Source: CAZAYY01 sp964489525 (GTDB lineage Bacteria; Chloroflexota; Anaerolineae; Anaerolineales; JABWBV01). From it: a stretch of DNA of 64,000 bases. Where the stretch lies: the NCBI GenBank assembly GCA_964489525.1, contig CAZAYY010000009.1:93414-157413 (forward strand). The letters are read 5' to 3'. This document shows, in pieces, positions 34,182-41,621 of the stretch. Every line of letters begins with the position of its first letter. Positions within the stretch are counted from its first letter, which is position 1. The notes below the pieces were generated by a model. The model searched no databases. It was not told where the DNA came from and saw only the letters and a list, made by a program, of their open reading frames with translations. The translations under genes and the position numbers were made by a program.

Positions 34182-35597
34182 TCAGGGCATGGGGTTATCA
34201 AACCAATCCAGAATATAACTACCGCTGGGGAAAACGGGCACAACCTGGTAGGCTCCATCCACATCGGGATAAAGCCACCATTCGGAGTGGTCTAATGTTT
34301 GGACGACCAATGCTCCCGTTGGGCTCCAGATGGGATTGATGGTTTTCCCGGTATATTTTTCGGCTTTTTGTGTGTCCCAAGGCAGCAGCCAAACCCCGGT
34401 TTTTTGCGAGTTCGTGTCACGAATGCTTACCGCAAACCAGGCACTGTCTGGGCTCCAGCGACCATTGTTGGGTAGATTTTCCGGGTTAATCAGGTTAAAA
34501 GGGTGTACCAGCACCAGGCTGCCGAGTTGAATATCGTGAAACGCATAGGCCCATGTGCTCGTACCTGCCTGCTTGGTTTCTACCAACCAGGCAAGGCGCT
34601 GCCCGTTGGGGGCCCATATGGGGGCGCTGATTTGGGTGATTCCCATCTCGGCCAGGGTGGCTTCCAAGGAAATGTGGTTCACTACCTGGTTTCCATTTAG
34701 TTGCAGAATTCCACCCCGATCCCCTGTGCTGTAGGCAATTTGTGTGCCGTTGGAAGAAACGCTGAACGTTGTTACATCCGGTACGTTCTCAAGGATGGTG
34801 TAATTTTTTCCGTCAAGGTCAATGGTGCTGAGTTGGGTTGAGTTTTCGGGTTGGTCATCTTTTCGAGAGAGAAAGACCAGCCTGCTGCCGTTTAACAGCT
34901 GCCGGTCGGGTTGGCTTTCAATGTGGTCGGGAGAATTGGTCAGGTTGCGTTCCTCTTTACTGGAATTGATAATCCAGATGTCATCTTTCTCCAAATACAG
35001 CATGGTGCCATTTAAAGGTAAAAGCGGTTTGACCAGGGTGTCAGAAAGAAAAGATACGCTGCCGTTCGGGTTGATTTGGCTGACTGTATTGGAAGCAGCC
35101 ACCATCACTCCGCTTAAAGGTTGGTACACTCCCGGGTCGGGCGGGTTGATGGATGAAATTGCCTCTTCTAAACCGCCAGTTCCGCCACCCGCGCGGGTTG
35201 AAAAATTTAAAATTGACTGGCAGAGGGCAGCAATAATCGTTTGCTCCGTTTCAGGGATCGTCTGAATCCCCGAACCGTAAAAGGAAATCCAAGATAAGTT
35301 TTCATAATTGACCTCTTTCAGGTCTAAATCCTGGTATTGAGCCATCAGGGATTGGATTTGTTCGATTTCTTTTGGGCCGATTTTCCCCTGGATGATTTTT
35401 CCATGGAAGCAACTGCCTTCCCCCATATAGGTGCCATCCGGGTACACCGCGATGCTTCCACATGCCTCGCCGGTCTCTGGTTCAGAAAATCCAAAAGCAA
35501 TCGCTGCCTCTTGAATTTCTGAATCCGCGGGCAGCTGGCAGGCCCCGAGCCAAAGCAGGGCGGTTATCCAAAGAATTTGAAAAAATCGGTTCTGCAT
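34182..35597 (-). CDS. Lipoprotein with TolB-like beta-propeller repeats
   Basis: 471 residues. Signal peptide with lipobox LGAC (Cys at about residue 20) predicts a lipid anchor. The body has repeated beta-propeller-like strands: LYLEKDDIWIINS, GSRLVFLSRKDD, GTQIAYSTGDRG, GQRLAWLVETKQ and DSAWFAVSIRD, resembling TolB/WD40-like PD40 repeats. The N-terminal part (VYPDGTYMGEGSCFHGKI) is not recognised. Function unknown. It is divergent from the MFS gene and not in an operon. Confidence 0.7.
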   Translation of the reverse strand: MQNRFFQILWITALLWLGACQLPADSEIQEAAIAFGFSEPETGEACGSIAVYPDGTYMGEGSCFHGKIIQGKIGPKEIEQIQSLMAQYQDLDLKEVNYENLSWISFYGSGIQTIPETEQTIIAALCQSILNFSTRAGGGTGGLEEAISSINPPDPGVYQPLSGVMVAASNTVSQINPNGSVSFLSDTLVKPLLPLNGTMLYLEKDDIWIINSSKEERNLTNSPDHIESQPDRQLLNGSRLVFLSRKDDQPENSTQLSTIDLDGKNYTILENVPDVTTFSVSSNGTQIAYSTGDRGGILQLNGNQVVNHISLEATLAEMGITQISAPIWAPNGQRLAWLVETKQAGTSTWAYAFHDIQLGSLVLVHPFNLINPENLPNNGRWSPDSAWFAVSIRDTNSQKTGVWLLPWDTQKAEKYTGKTINPIWSPTGALVVQTLDHSEWWLYPDVDGAYQVVPVFPSGSYILDWFDNPMP

Positions 35598-35719
35598 GGC
35601 GGTTTTCCCTGAATGAATTTCCCAAAACCTGGCTGAAAAATGAGCTTTAGGTACTTATGATTATAGGGATTATTTTATCAATACTTTTCCTTCTAATGCG
35701 TTTCCTTAATCATACCGTG

Positions 35720-35725
35720 TATAAT
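35720..35725 (+). promoter_or_regulatory. -10 box TATAAT of the MFS gene
   Basis: A perfect TATAAT 45 bases before the ATG at 35771. It lies inside the longer reading frame that opens at 35657, which supports the downstream start. The -35 is unclear. Confidence 0.5.
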
Positions 35726-35770
35726 ACCGCGTTGCAAATGAATTCGTGCTTTTTTTGGCAGGTTTCTTCC

Positions 35771-37054
35771 ATGAATTTTCTTTTTTCATTATTTCGGGAT
35801 GATATGCCTTCGGAACACCGCAGCAATTTCATCCATTTATACCTGGATATTGGCTGGTATGGGGTGCTTTCTGGAAGTGCCATCGCATTTTTGTCGGTTT
35901 ACCTCGTGCGCATTGGTGCAACCTCATTTCAGATTGGTTTGGTGAGTGCGATTCCGGCTTTTCTCTCCTTGATTCTGGCTTTGCCGGCAGGCGGTTGGCT
36001 GAGCACCCGGCGAGTGGACAAGCCTGTCGTCTGGTCTGCAATTGTTTTTCGGGTTTTCTACATCTTTTGGGTTCCCATTCCTTCGTTATTTGTGGCTGAA
36101 ATTCAAATCTGGTTGTATATTGCCCTGACATTTTTAATGAGCATTCCGCTGACCCTGTTGGGGATTGGGTTCAATGCTTTTTTTGCGGAAGCCGTGCCCG
36201 ACCAGTGGCGGGCATCGGTGGTGGGTGTTCGGAATGCGATCCTTGCTTTTACTTTCATCATCACAACCTTAATTTGCGGATTCCTTCTCGATAACCTGCC
36301 CTTCCCGCTGGGCTACCAGCTTGTGTTTGGCATTGGGGTTTTGGGAGCTGTGATGAGCACGGTCCACCTGGTGTTAGTCAAACTTCCTGGAAGTTCTGGT
36401 GGGTTTGGGCTGAAGGGATCTTCCAGCCTTGTGCTGCGCGCCCTGCGCCAGTTCCGCTTGAAACTGCCCGCCCCAGATTATAAAATCCTCCAGGGCCATT
36501 TTGGCCTGGTGCTGCTTTCGATGTTCAGTTTTCACTTAACCCAGTATTTGCCGATTTCGCTGTTTCCCATTTTTTGGGTGGAAAAGCTAAACCTCACAGA
36601 CCAGGTCATCAGCCTTTCGAACGCGTTGTTTTATGTTACGGTTTTTTTAGGTTCCACCCAATTGGACAGGCTCACTCGCCGCTTTGGGAATTTTCGTCTC
36701 ACTGCTGCCGGGGCTGTGCTGCTGGCTGCTTACCCAGGCTTCACCGCCCTGGCGGTTGATTATAAGTTGATTATGGTTGCGGCAGTCACAGGTGGGTTTG
36801 CCTGGGCTTTGATGGGAGGCGCCCAGCTCAATTATTTACTCGAAGTGATTCCGGTTAACCAGCGCCCCGCTTACCTGGCCTGGTATACGGTTGCGCTGCA
36901 GGCGGCGATATTGGCTGGCTCTTTATTGGGGCCGGTAATTGGCCGGGGGATTGGGCTTGTGCCTGCAATGGCCTTGTTTACCTTTGGCCGGGTGTTCAGT
37001 GGGTTGGTCATTTATTGGCTTGGACGCCCCTCTCAAAAACCTCGTGCGGTGTGA
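35771..37054 (+). CDS. Major facilitator superfamily transporter
   Basis: 427 residues, about twelve transmembrane helices (WYGVLSGSAIAFLSVYLVRIG, IGLVSAIPAFLSLILALPAG, LITGGFAWALMGGAQ-type segments). The loop GGWLSTRRVDKPVV resembles the MFS loop 2-3 motif. Substrate cannot be told. The start MNFLFSLFRDD at 35771 is favoured by a -10 box upstream and GCAGG 9 bases before it. Followed by a terminator. Confidence 0.82.
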   Translation: MNFLFSLFRDDMPSEHRSNFIHLYLDIGWYGVLSGSAIAFLSVYLVRIGATSFQIGLVSAIPAFLSLILALPAGGWLSTRRVDKPVVWSAIVFRVFYIFWVPIPSLFVAEIQIWLYIALTFLMSIPLTLLGIGFNAFFAEAVPDQWRASVVGVRNAILAFTFIITTLICGFLLDNLPFPLGYQLVFGIGVLGAVMSTVHLVLVKLPGSSGGFGLKGSSSLVLRALRQFRLKLPAPDYKILQGHFGLVLLSMFSFHLTQYLPISLFPIFWVEKLNLTDQVISLSNALFYVTVFLGSTQLDRLTRRFGNFRLTAAGAVLLAAYPGFTALAVDYKLIMVAAVTGGFAWALMGGAQLNYLLEVIPVNQRPAYLAWYTVALQAAILAGSLLGPVIGRGIGLVPAMALFTFGRVFSGLVIYWLGRPSQKPRAV

Positions 37055-37101
37055 GCCGCCCTGATTTAAACATTCCTTTTCAAACTGTTAACCTGCTTTT
37101 G

Positions 37102-37131
37102 ACCCGCCATTAAAGCCTGGCGGGTATTTTT
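37102..37131 (+). terminator. Rho-independent terminator of the MFS gene
   Basis: ACCCGCCA (37102-37109) pairs with TGGCGGGT (37118-37125), 8-base loop, then ATTTTTAT. Confidence 0.75.
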
Positions 37132-37182
37132 ATATTGATTTTGTCATGTTGCTGATTCAACGATTCGCAAAAGAGGTGAGCC

Positions 37183-37275
37183 ATGTATTTGTTTGTTGGT
37201 TTCTTAATTGTTGGCTTTTTCACGGTAATTGCCCTCGATATTTACGAAAAAACCCACCGCCCGGAGGCCTGGTAG
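37183..37275 (+). CDS. 30-residue single-helix membrane microprotein (putative)
   Basis: ATG at 37183 preceded by AGAGGTGAG, a near-ideal ribosome site 2-3 bases away. It encodes MYLFVGFLIVGFFTVIALDI and then a 10-residue polar tail YEKTHRPEAW, ending TAG at 37275. Residues 2-18 form one hydrophobic helix; the tail would be cytoplasmic by its charges. Size and form resemble small subunits that stabilise membrane complexes (CydX or KdpF class), but no such complex is next to it. It lies between a terminator and the Pho-box region. Confidence 0.55.
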   Translation: MYLFVGFLIVGFFTVIALDIYEKTHRPEAW

Positions 37276-37355
37276 GGAAATCATCAATTGTCAGTTGCGG
37301 AGTTTACAGGCATTACTGAGCATTTGGTTTAAATCGTTTTAAGTTTGTCGCCGCT

Positions 37356-37400
37356 CACCCCGCCCCTGGCTGTCACCCCAAAGCCTGGGGCGGGGCTGCT
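37356..37400. repeat. C/G-rich intergenic palindromic repeat
   Basis: CACCCCGCCCC at the left and GGGGCGGGG at the right, with CACCCCAAAGCCTGGGG in the centre. Same family as 3251, 16211, 51041, 59763, 61493 and 63773. Confidence 0.5.
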
Positions 37401-37448
37401 TCTTTTATAAAATGTCAATTGGGTAAATGGTAGGTGTTTGGATTCTTG

Positions 37449-37532
37449 TTAACGTTTCTTAACATCTTCTTGACAATTTCTTTAAGTACCGACGAACAAC
37501 CGTTAACTCGCCTTGGTTAACATTTCTTAAGG
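37449..37532 (+). promoter_or_regulatory. Pho-box-like direct repeats upstream of the orphan response regulator
   Basis: Four hexamers TTAACG, TTAACA, TTGACA and TTTAAG start at 37449, 37459, 37470 and 37481 (steps 10, 11, 11). Three more, TTAACT, TTAACA and TTAAGG, start at 37503, 37517 and 37527. The 11-base step is that of PhoP/PhoB binding arrays (TTAACA in Bacillus). The ATG is at 37572. Confidence 0.7.
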
Positions 37533-37571
37533 TTTGAAATTCATCCAAAACTACGAAAGGCGGTAGAACGA

Positions 37572-38276
37572 ATGGCGGAAAAAATTCTGGTTGTCGAAGA
37601 TGACCCCACATTGCAAGAAACCCTGGTGTATAACCTGACCCGGCAGGGGTACGATGTGAAATCGGTTGGGGATGGAAAAAGCGCGGTTGAAACAGCTCGC
37701 CGGTTTCGACCTGATTTGTTGGTTTTGGATATTATGCTTCCCGTTATGGATGGATACGAGGTTTGCCGGATTTTACGACAGGAAATGTCCCTGCCCATTC
37801 TCATGCTTACTGCCCGCGATGGCGAAATTGACCGGGTGCTGGGCCTCGAAATGGGAGCTGATGACTATCTTACCAAACCGTTTAGCTTTCGCGAACTGGT
37901 TGCCAGGGTTAAGGCGCTATTGCGCCGCGTTCAAATTGATATGACTCAGGCCGAAAAAATCCTTACCCCTGCAGAAGAATTCCTCCGTTTTCAGGACCTT
38001 GTCCTTAACCTGAAACGCCGCGAAGTGCTTTTAGACCAAAAAGTGGTCGCGCTAAAACCGAAAGAATACGAACTGCTGCTGTTCATTGTCCGGCACCGCG
38101 GCCAGGTAATGTCTCGCGAACTGCTTTTAGACCGGGTGTGGGGCTGGGATTTCAAAGGCGGCAGCCGTACGGTGGATGTCCATATGCGCTGGTTGCGCGA
38201 GAAAATCGAAAAAGATCCTGCCAACCCGCATCGCATTGTAACCGTAAGGGGGGTTGGCTACCGTTTTGATGGTTGA
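37572..38276 (+). CDS. OmpR/PhoB-family response regulator, orphan paralogue
   Basis: 234 residues, same length and layout as the regulator at 31212: acidic pair E9-D10, D53 in LVLDIMLPVMDG, K in YLTKPFSF, winged helix with LKPKEYELLLFIVRH and a DNA-contact region GGSRTVDVHMRW identical in both. No kinase gene is adjacent. It sits between a Pho-box-like array and the pstS promoter array, so it most likely controls the Pst cluster and itself. PhoB-like role is inferred from context. Confidence 0.9.
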   Translation: MAEKILVVEDDPTLQETLVYNLTRQGYDVKSVGDGKSAVETARRFRPDLLVLDIMLPVMDGYEVCRILRQEMSLPILMLTARDGEIDRVLGLEMGADDYLTKPFSFRELVARVKALLRRVQIDMTQAEKILTPAEEFLRFQDLVLNLKRREVLLDQKVVALKPKEYELLLFIVRHRGQVMSRELLLDRVWGWDFKGGSRTVDVHMRWLREKIEKDPANPHRIVTVRGVGYRFDG

Positions 38277-38339
38277 ATAAATTGATGATTTGGGCAGCAT
38301 TTTCGGTGAAACACAAAAATCTTATGAAGGAGTGTGCCA

Positions 38340-38415
38340 TTAACAAATTGATAACAATTCATTGACATCCTCTTAAACAGGCACTGCCTGGACTTTAACA
38401 CGATCGGAATATCAT
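38340..38415 (+). promoter_or_regulatory. Pho-box array and -10 box of the pstS promoter
   Basis: TTAACA, ATAACA, TTGACA and TTAAAC start at 38340, 38351, 38362 and 38373, exactly 11 bases apart. A further TTAACA is at 38395-38400 and a -10-like TATCAT at 38410-38415, with no normal -35. This is the design of a PhoP/PhoB-activated promoter. The pstS ATG is at 38455. Confidence 0.82.
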
Positions 38416-38454
38416 CCTTTTGAAAAATTAAATGATAAATTGGAGAAATTTACA

Positions 38455-40341
38455 ATGAAAAAACAAATAACTATTCTATTGATAATTGTGATGGCCTTTT
38501 CAGTCATCCTGGGTGCATGCTCGTCCAATGAGCCTGCTGCTCCTGCCCAGCCAACTGCGGCTTCCGGGCAGCCCGATCCCACTGCGGCACCAGAAGCACC
38601 CACAACCCTTCTGCCGATGGTCAACCCCTTGGAAGTGACGGGCGACATCATCACGGCTGGTTCTTCCACCGTGTTCCCGCTGGCTGAGCGGATGGCGCAG
38701 CGCTTTGAGGCTGAAGGCTATAAAGGCAAAATCACCATTGACAGCATTGGTTCGGGTGGCGGCTACGAGCGCTTCTGCGAAACCGGCGAAACCGACATTG
38801 CCAATGCCAGCCGGGGAATTCGCCAGAGCGAAATTGAGTCCTGCCGGGCGATTGGCCGCGAGCCATTGGAATTCCGTGTTGGCACCGATGCCCTGGCGAT
38901 TGTGGTGAGCAAAGAGAATACGTTCGTTGAAAGCCTGACCCTGGCCGAGCTTGCGTTGGTTTATTCCACTGCCGAGACCTGGGCAGATGTGAACCCTGCC
39001 TGGCCGGCGGAGCCAATTCAGCGCTTCAGCCCTGGTTCGGACAGCGGCACCTACGACTACTTTGTGGAAGAGGTGTTGGATGATGATGAGACGCTGATTC
39101 AGAATGCGGCAGGCATCCAGTTCTCGGAAGATGACAACGTGCTGGTGCAGGGCGTGTTGGGCAGCCAGTATGCCATTGGCTACTTTGGGTTTGCCTATTA
39201 TGTAGAAAACCAGGACACCCTGAAAGCGATTGCGATCGAAGGTGTGGCTCCTGCGCAGAGCGCTGTGGATGCTGGGGAATACCCGCTGGCTCGTCCACTT
39301 TATATGTATTCTGACGCAAAGATTATGCAACAGAAGCCCCAGGTGGCTGCCTACATCAACTTCTTCCTGACCTATGTCAACGAAGAGATTGTTGAGGTGG
39401 GTTATTTCCCGGCCCCGAATGCAGCACTGCTGCTGGCCAAGGGCAACTTGTTGAAGGGTATTGGCACCGGAATCAATCTGCCGATGGTCAACCCCTTGGA
39501 AGTGACGGGCGACATCATCACGGCTGGTTCTTCCACCGTGTTCCCGCTGGCTGAGCGGATGGCGCAGCGCTTTGAGGCTGAAGGCTATAAAGGCAAAATC
39601 ACCATTGACAGCATTGGTTCGGGTGGCGGCTACGAGCGCTTCTGCGAAACCGGCGAAACCGACATTGCCAATGCCAGCCGGGGAATTCGCCAGAGCGAAA
39701 TTGAGTCCTGCCGGGCGATTGGCCGCGAGCCATTGGAATTCCGTGTTGGCACCGATGCCCTGGCGATTGTGGTGAGCAAAGAGAATACGTTCGTTGAAAG
39801 CCTGACCCTGGCCGAGCTTGCGTTGGTTTATTCCACTGCCGAGACCTGGGCAGATGTGAACCCTGCCTGGCCGGCGGAGCCAATTCAGCGCTTCAGCCCT
39901 GGTTCGGACAGCGGCACCTACGACTACTTTGTGGAAGAGGTGTTGGATGATGATGAGACGCTGATTCAGAATGCGGCAGGCATCCAGTTCTCGGAAGATG
40001 ACAACGTGCTGGTGCAGGGCGTGTTGGGCAGCCAGTATGCCATTGGCTACTTTGGGTTTGCCTATTATGTAGAAAACCAGGACACCCTGAAAGCGATTGC
40101 GATCGAAGGTGTGGCTCCTGCGCAGAGCGCTGTGGATGCTGGGGAATACCCGCTGGCTCGTCCACTTTATATGTATTCTGACGCAAAGATTATGCAACAG
40201 AAGCCCCAGGTGGCTGCCTACATCAACTTCTTCCTGACCTATGTCAACGAAGAGATTGTTGAAGTGGGTTATTTCCCGGCCCCGACCTCCGCGCTGGATC
40301 TGGCTCGGATGTACTGGCTGGATGCGCATATGGGTCAGTAA
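38455..40341 (+). CDS. pstS: Tandemly duplicated phosphate-binding lipoprotein PstS
   Basis: 628 residues, about twice the usual PstS. A lipoprotein signal (LGAC, Cys about residue 22) and Pro/Ala linker are followed by two complete phosphate-binding domains. Each carries the ligand motifs ITAGSSTVFPL, GSGGGYERF, DIANASRG and GSDSGTYDYF. The domains are joined by NAALLLAKGNLLKGIGTGIN and the second ends TSALDLARMYWLDAHMGQ. The DNA of the two copies differs at one base in 809 (39396 versus 40263). It captures phosphate outside the membrane for PstCAB. GGAG precedes the ATG at 38455; a TTG at 38440 is unlikely. A terminator-like hairpin follows. Confidence 0.9.
   Translation: MKKQITILLIIVMAFSVILGACSSNEPAAPAQPTAASGQPDPTAAPEAPTTLLPMVNPLEVTGDIITAGSSTVFPLAERMAQRFEAEGYKGKITIDSIGSGGGYERFCETGETDIANASRGIRQSEIESCRAIGREPLEFRVGTDALAIVVSKENTFVESLTLAELALVYSTAETWADVNPAWPAEPIQRFSPGSDSGTYDYFVEEVLDDDETLIQNAAGIQFSEDDNVLVQGVLGSQYAIGYFGFAYYVENQDTLKAIAIEGVAPAQSAVDAGEYPLARPLYMYSDAKIMQQKPQVAAYINFFLTYVNEEIVEVGYFPAPNAALLLAKGNLLKGIGTGINLPMVNPLEVTGDIITAGSSTVFPLAERMAQRFEAEGYKGKITIDSIGSGGGYERFCETGETDIANASRGIRQSEIESCRAIGREPLEFRVGTDALAIVVSKENTFVESLTLAELALVYSTAETWADVNPAWPAEPIQRFSPGSDSGTYDYFVEEVLDDDETLIQNAAGIQFSEDDNVLVQGVLGSQYAIGYFGFAYYVENQDTLKAIAIEGVAPAQSAVDAGEYPLARPLYMYSDAKIMQQKPQVAAYINFFLTYVNEEIVEVGYFPAPTSALDLARMYWLDAHMGQ
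38610..39418 (+). repeat. 809-bp direct repeat within pstS, first copy
   Basis: Identical to 39477-40285 except G at 39396 (A at 40263, synonymous Glu codon). Offset 867 bases. Confidence 0.95.
39477..40285 (+). repeat. 809-bp direct repeat within pstS, second copy
   Basis: Second copy of the in-frame repeat; the 58 bases between the copies are unique and encode a linker that resembles a PstS C-terminus. Confidence 0.95.
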
Positions 40342-40357
40342 TTCGGTTTGACTTTGT

Positions 40358-40397
40358 GTGGGTTCCAGGCAGGTTTTGCCTGGAACCCACCCTTTTT
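40358..40397 (+). terminator. Terminator or attenuator between pstS and pstC
   Basis: GTGGGTTCCAGGCA (40358-40371) and GTGGGTTCCAGGCA's complement TGCCTGGAACCCAC (40377-40390) form a perfect 14-bp stem with a 5-base loop, followed by CCTTTTT. It would let pstS be made in excess over the membrane genes. Confidence 0.85.
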
Positions 40398-40424
40398 GAT
40401 CTCTGATAGAAAAAGGATTTCGTT

Positions 40425-41621
40425 ATGCCAGATCAGCAAAGCCAGCTTAATACGGGAGTACCGCGACCAGGGCAAAACCCTCGAACGCTGAATCTTCGCA
40501 AAAAAGCCCGGCCCGGTGAAATGCTAATCCAGGTTTTTTTATTTTTCTGTGCGGCATTATCAATTATTACAACCACCGGGATTATTTACGAATTGGGCAA
40601 GGAATCACTTGCTTTCTTTACCCGAGAATTATGGGAGAACACCAATAAAGTGCTGATTAACTCGGTTAACCCAGAGGAGACCATTTTTCTCGTATCCGAG
40701 AGCGGGAGGGCATTAGCGCCTGGGGAGCAGTTTCGCATTGGGGAAAAATCTGAGGTGATAGAAATTGTCGCCATAGATGGTGCCCGGATGAGTGTGCTGC
40801 GCGGGGTTAATGGGACCATTCCTGAAGCGCATCCCAGCAACCTGAGCATTCTGGTTTCTAACCGGGTGCGCCTGAGTGAGTTTTTCTTTACAACCAGCTG
40901 GCGCCCACAAATTGGTGAGTTTGGGGTGCTGCCTTTGGTAAATGCAACTTTGATGACTACAGTAATTGCGATGTTCGTTGCGCTGCCTGTTGGGTTAAGT
41001 ATTGCCATTTACTTGAGTGAGTATGCTACGGCGAAAACCCGAGCGTGGTTAAAACCGATCATGGAAATCCTGGCAGGCATTCCCACGGTAGTATATGGAT
41101 ATTTTGCTTTGACATTCATGACACCTCTGCTGCGTTCAATTTTTGGGCAGGATACGGTAGGGATTTATAACATGGCTTCAGGCGGGATTGTGATCGGCAT
41201 TCTGGTCATTCCGCTGGTAGCGTCGATGAGTGAAGATGCCCTGCACGCGGTACCCAACGCCCTGCGCCAGGCAGCGTATGCTTTGGGCTCCACCCGGTTG
41301 GAAACCGCATTAAAGGTTGTGGTTCCGGCTGCTTTTTCGGGTATTGCGGCGGCGTTTATCGTTACGATCTCACGAGCGATTGGTGAAACAATGGTGGTGG
41401 CACTGGCGGTAGGCGCAGGCCCAGCTTTCACCTTTAATCCTTTTGAGGCTGCTGAAACGATGACCGGCCACCTTGTTCGCATTAGTGGTGGTGACTTAAG
41501 TTATGATTCGATTGACTACAACAGTTTGTTTGCAATTGGCCTGCTGCTGTTCGTGATTACCCTGGCACTCAATATCGTAAGTCAGAAAATCGTAGCCCGT
41601 TACCGGGAGGTGTACGAATGA
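40425..41621 (+). CDS. pstC: Phosphate ABC transporter permease PstC with extracytoplasmic insert
   Basis: 398 residues. First helix near residues 30-60, then an insert of roughly 90 residues before the conserved permease core (PLVNATLMTTVIAMFVALPVGLSIAIYLSEYA, split here by helices; GIPTVVYGYFALTFMTPLL; ALGSTRLETALKVVVPAAFSGI). The insert includes GEQFRIGEKSEVIEIVA and VLRGVNGTIPEAHPSNL and should lie outside the membrane; ordinary PstC has a much shorter loop. AAAAGGA precedes the ATG. It overlaps pstA by four bases (ATGA). Confidence 0.92.
   Translation: MPDQQSQLNTGVPRPGQNPRTLNLRKKARPGEMLIQVFLFFCAALSIITTTGIIYELGKESLAFFTRELWENTNKVLINSVNPEETIFLVSESGRALAPGEQFRIGEKSEVIEIVAIDGARMSVLRGVNGTIPEAHPSNLSILVSNRVRLSEFFFTTSWRPQIGEFGVLPLVNATLMTTVIAMFVALPVGLSIAIYLSEYATAKTRAWLKPIMEILAGIPTVVYGYFALTFMTPLLRSIFGQDTVGIYNMASGGIVIGILVIPLVASMSEDALHAVPNALRQAAYALGSTRLETALKVVVPAAFSGIAAAFIVTISRAIGETMVVALAVGAGPAFTFNPFEAAETMTGHLVRISGGDLSYDSIDYNSLFAIGLLLFVITLALNIVSQKIVARYREVYE

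Noticed and set aside
35657..35770. N-terminal extension of the MFS protein
   Set aside because: A TATAAT box lies inside it, and the downstream ATG has a better ribosome site.
38500..40329. A 609-codon open frame on the minus strand across pstS
   Set aside because: It is the antisense shadow of the duplicated pstS; it repeats with the duplication, has no ribosome site and no family motif.
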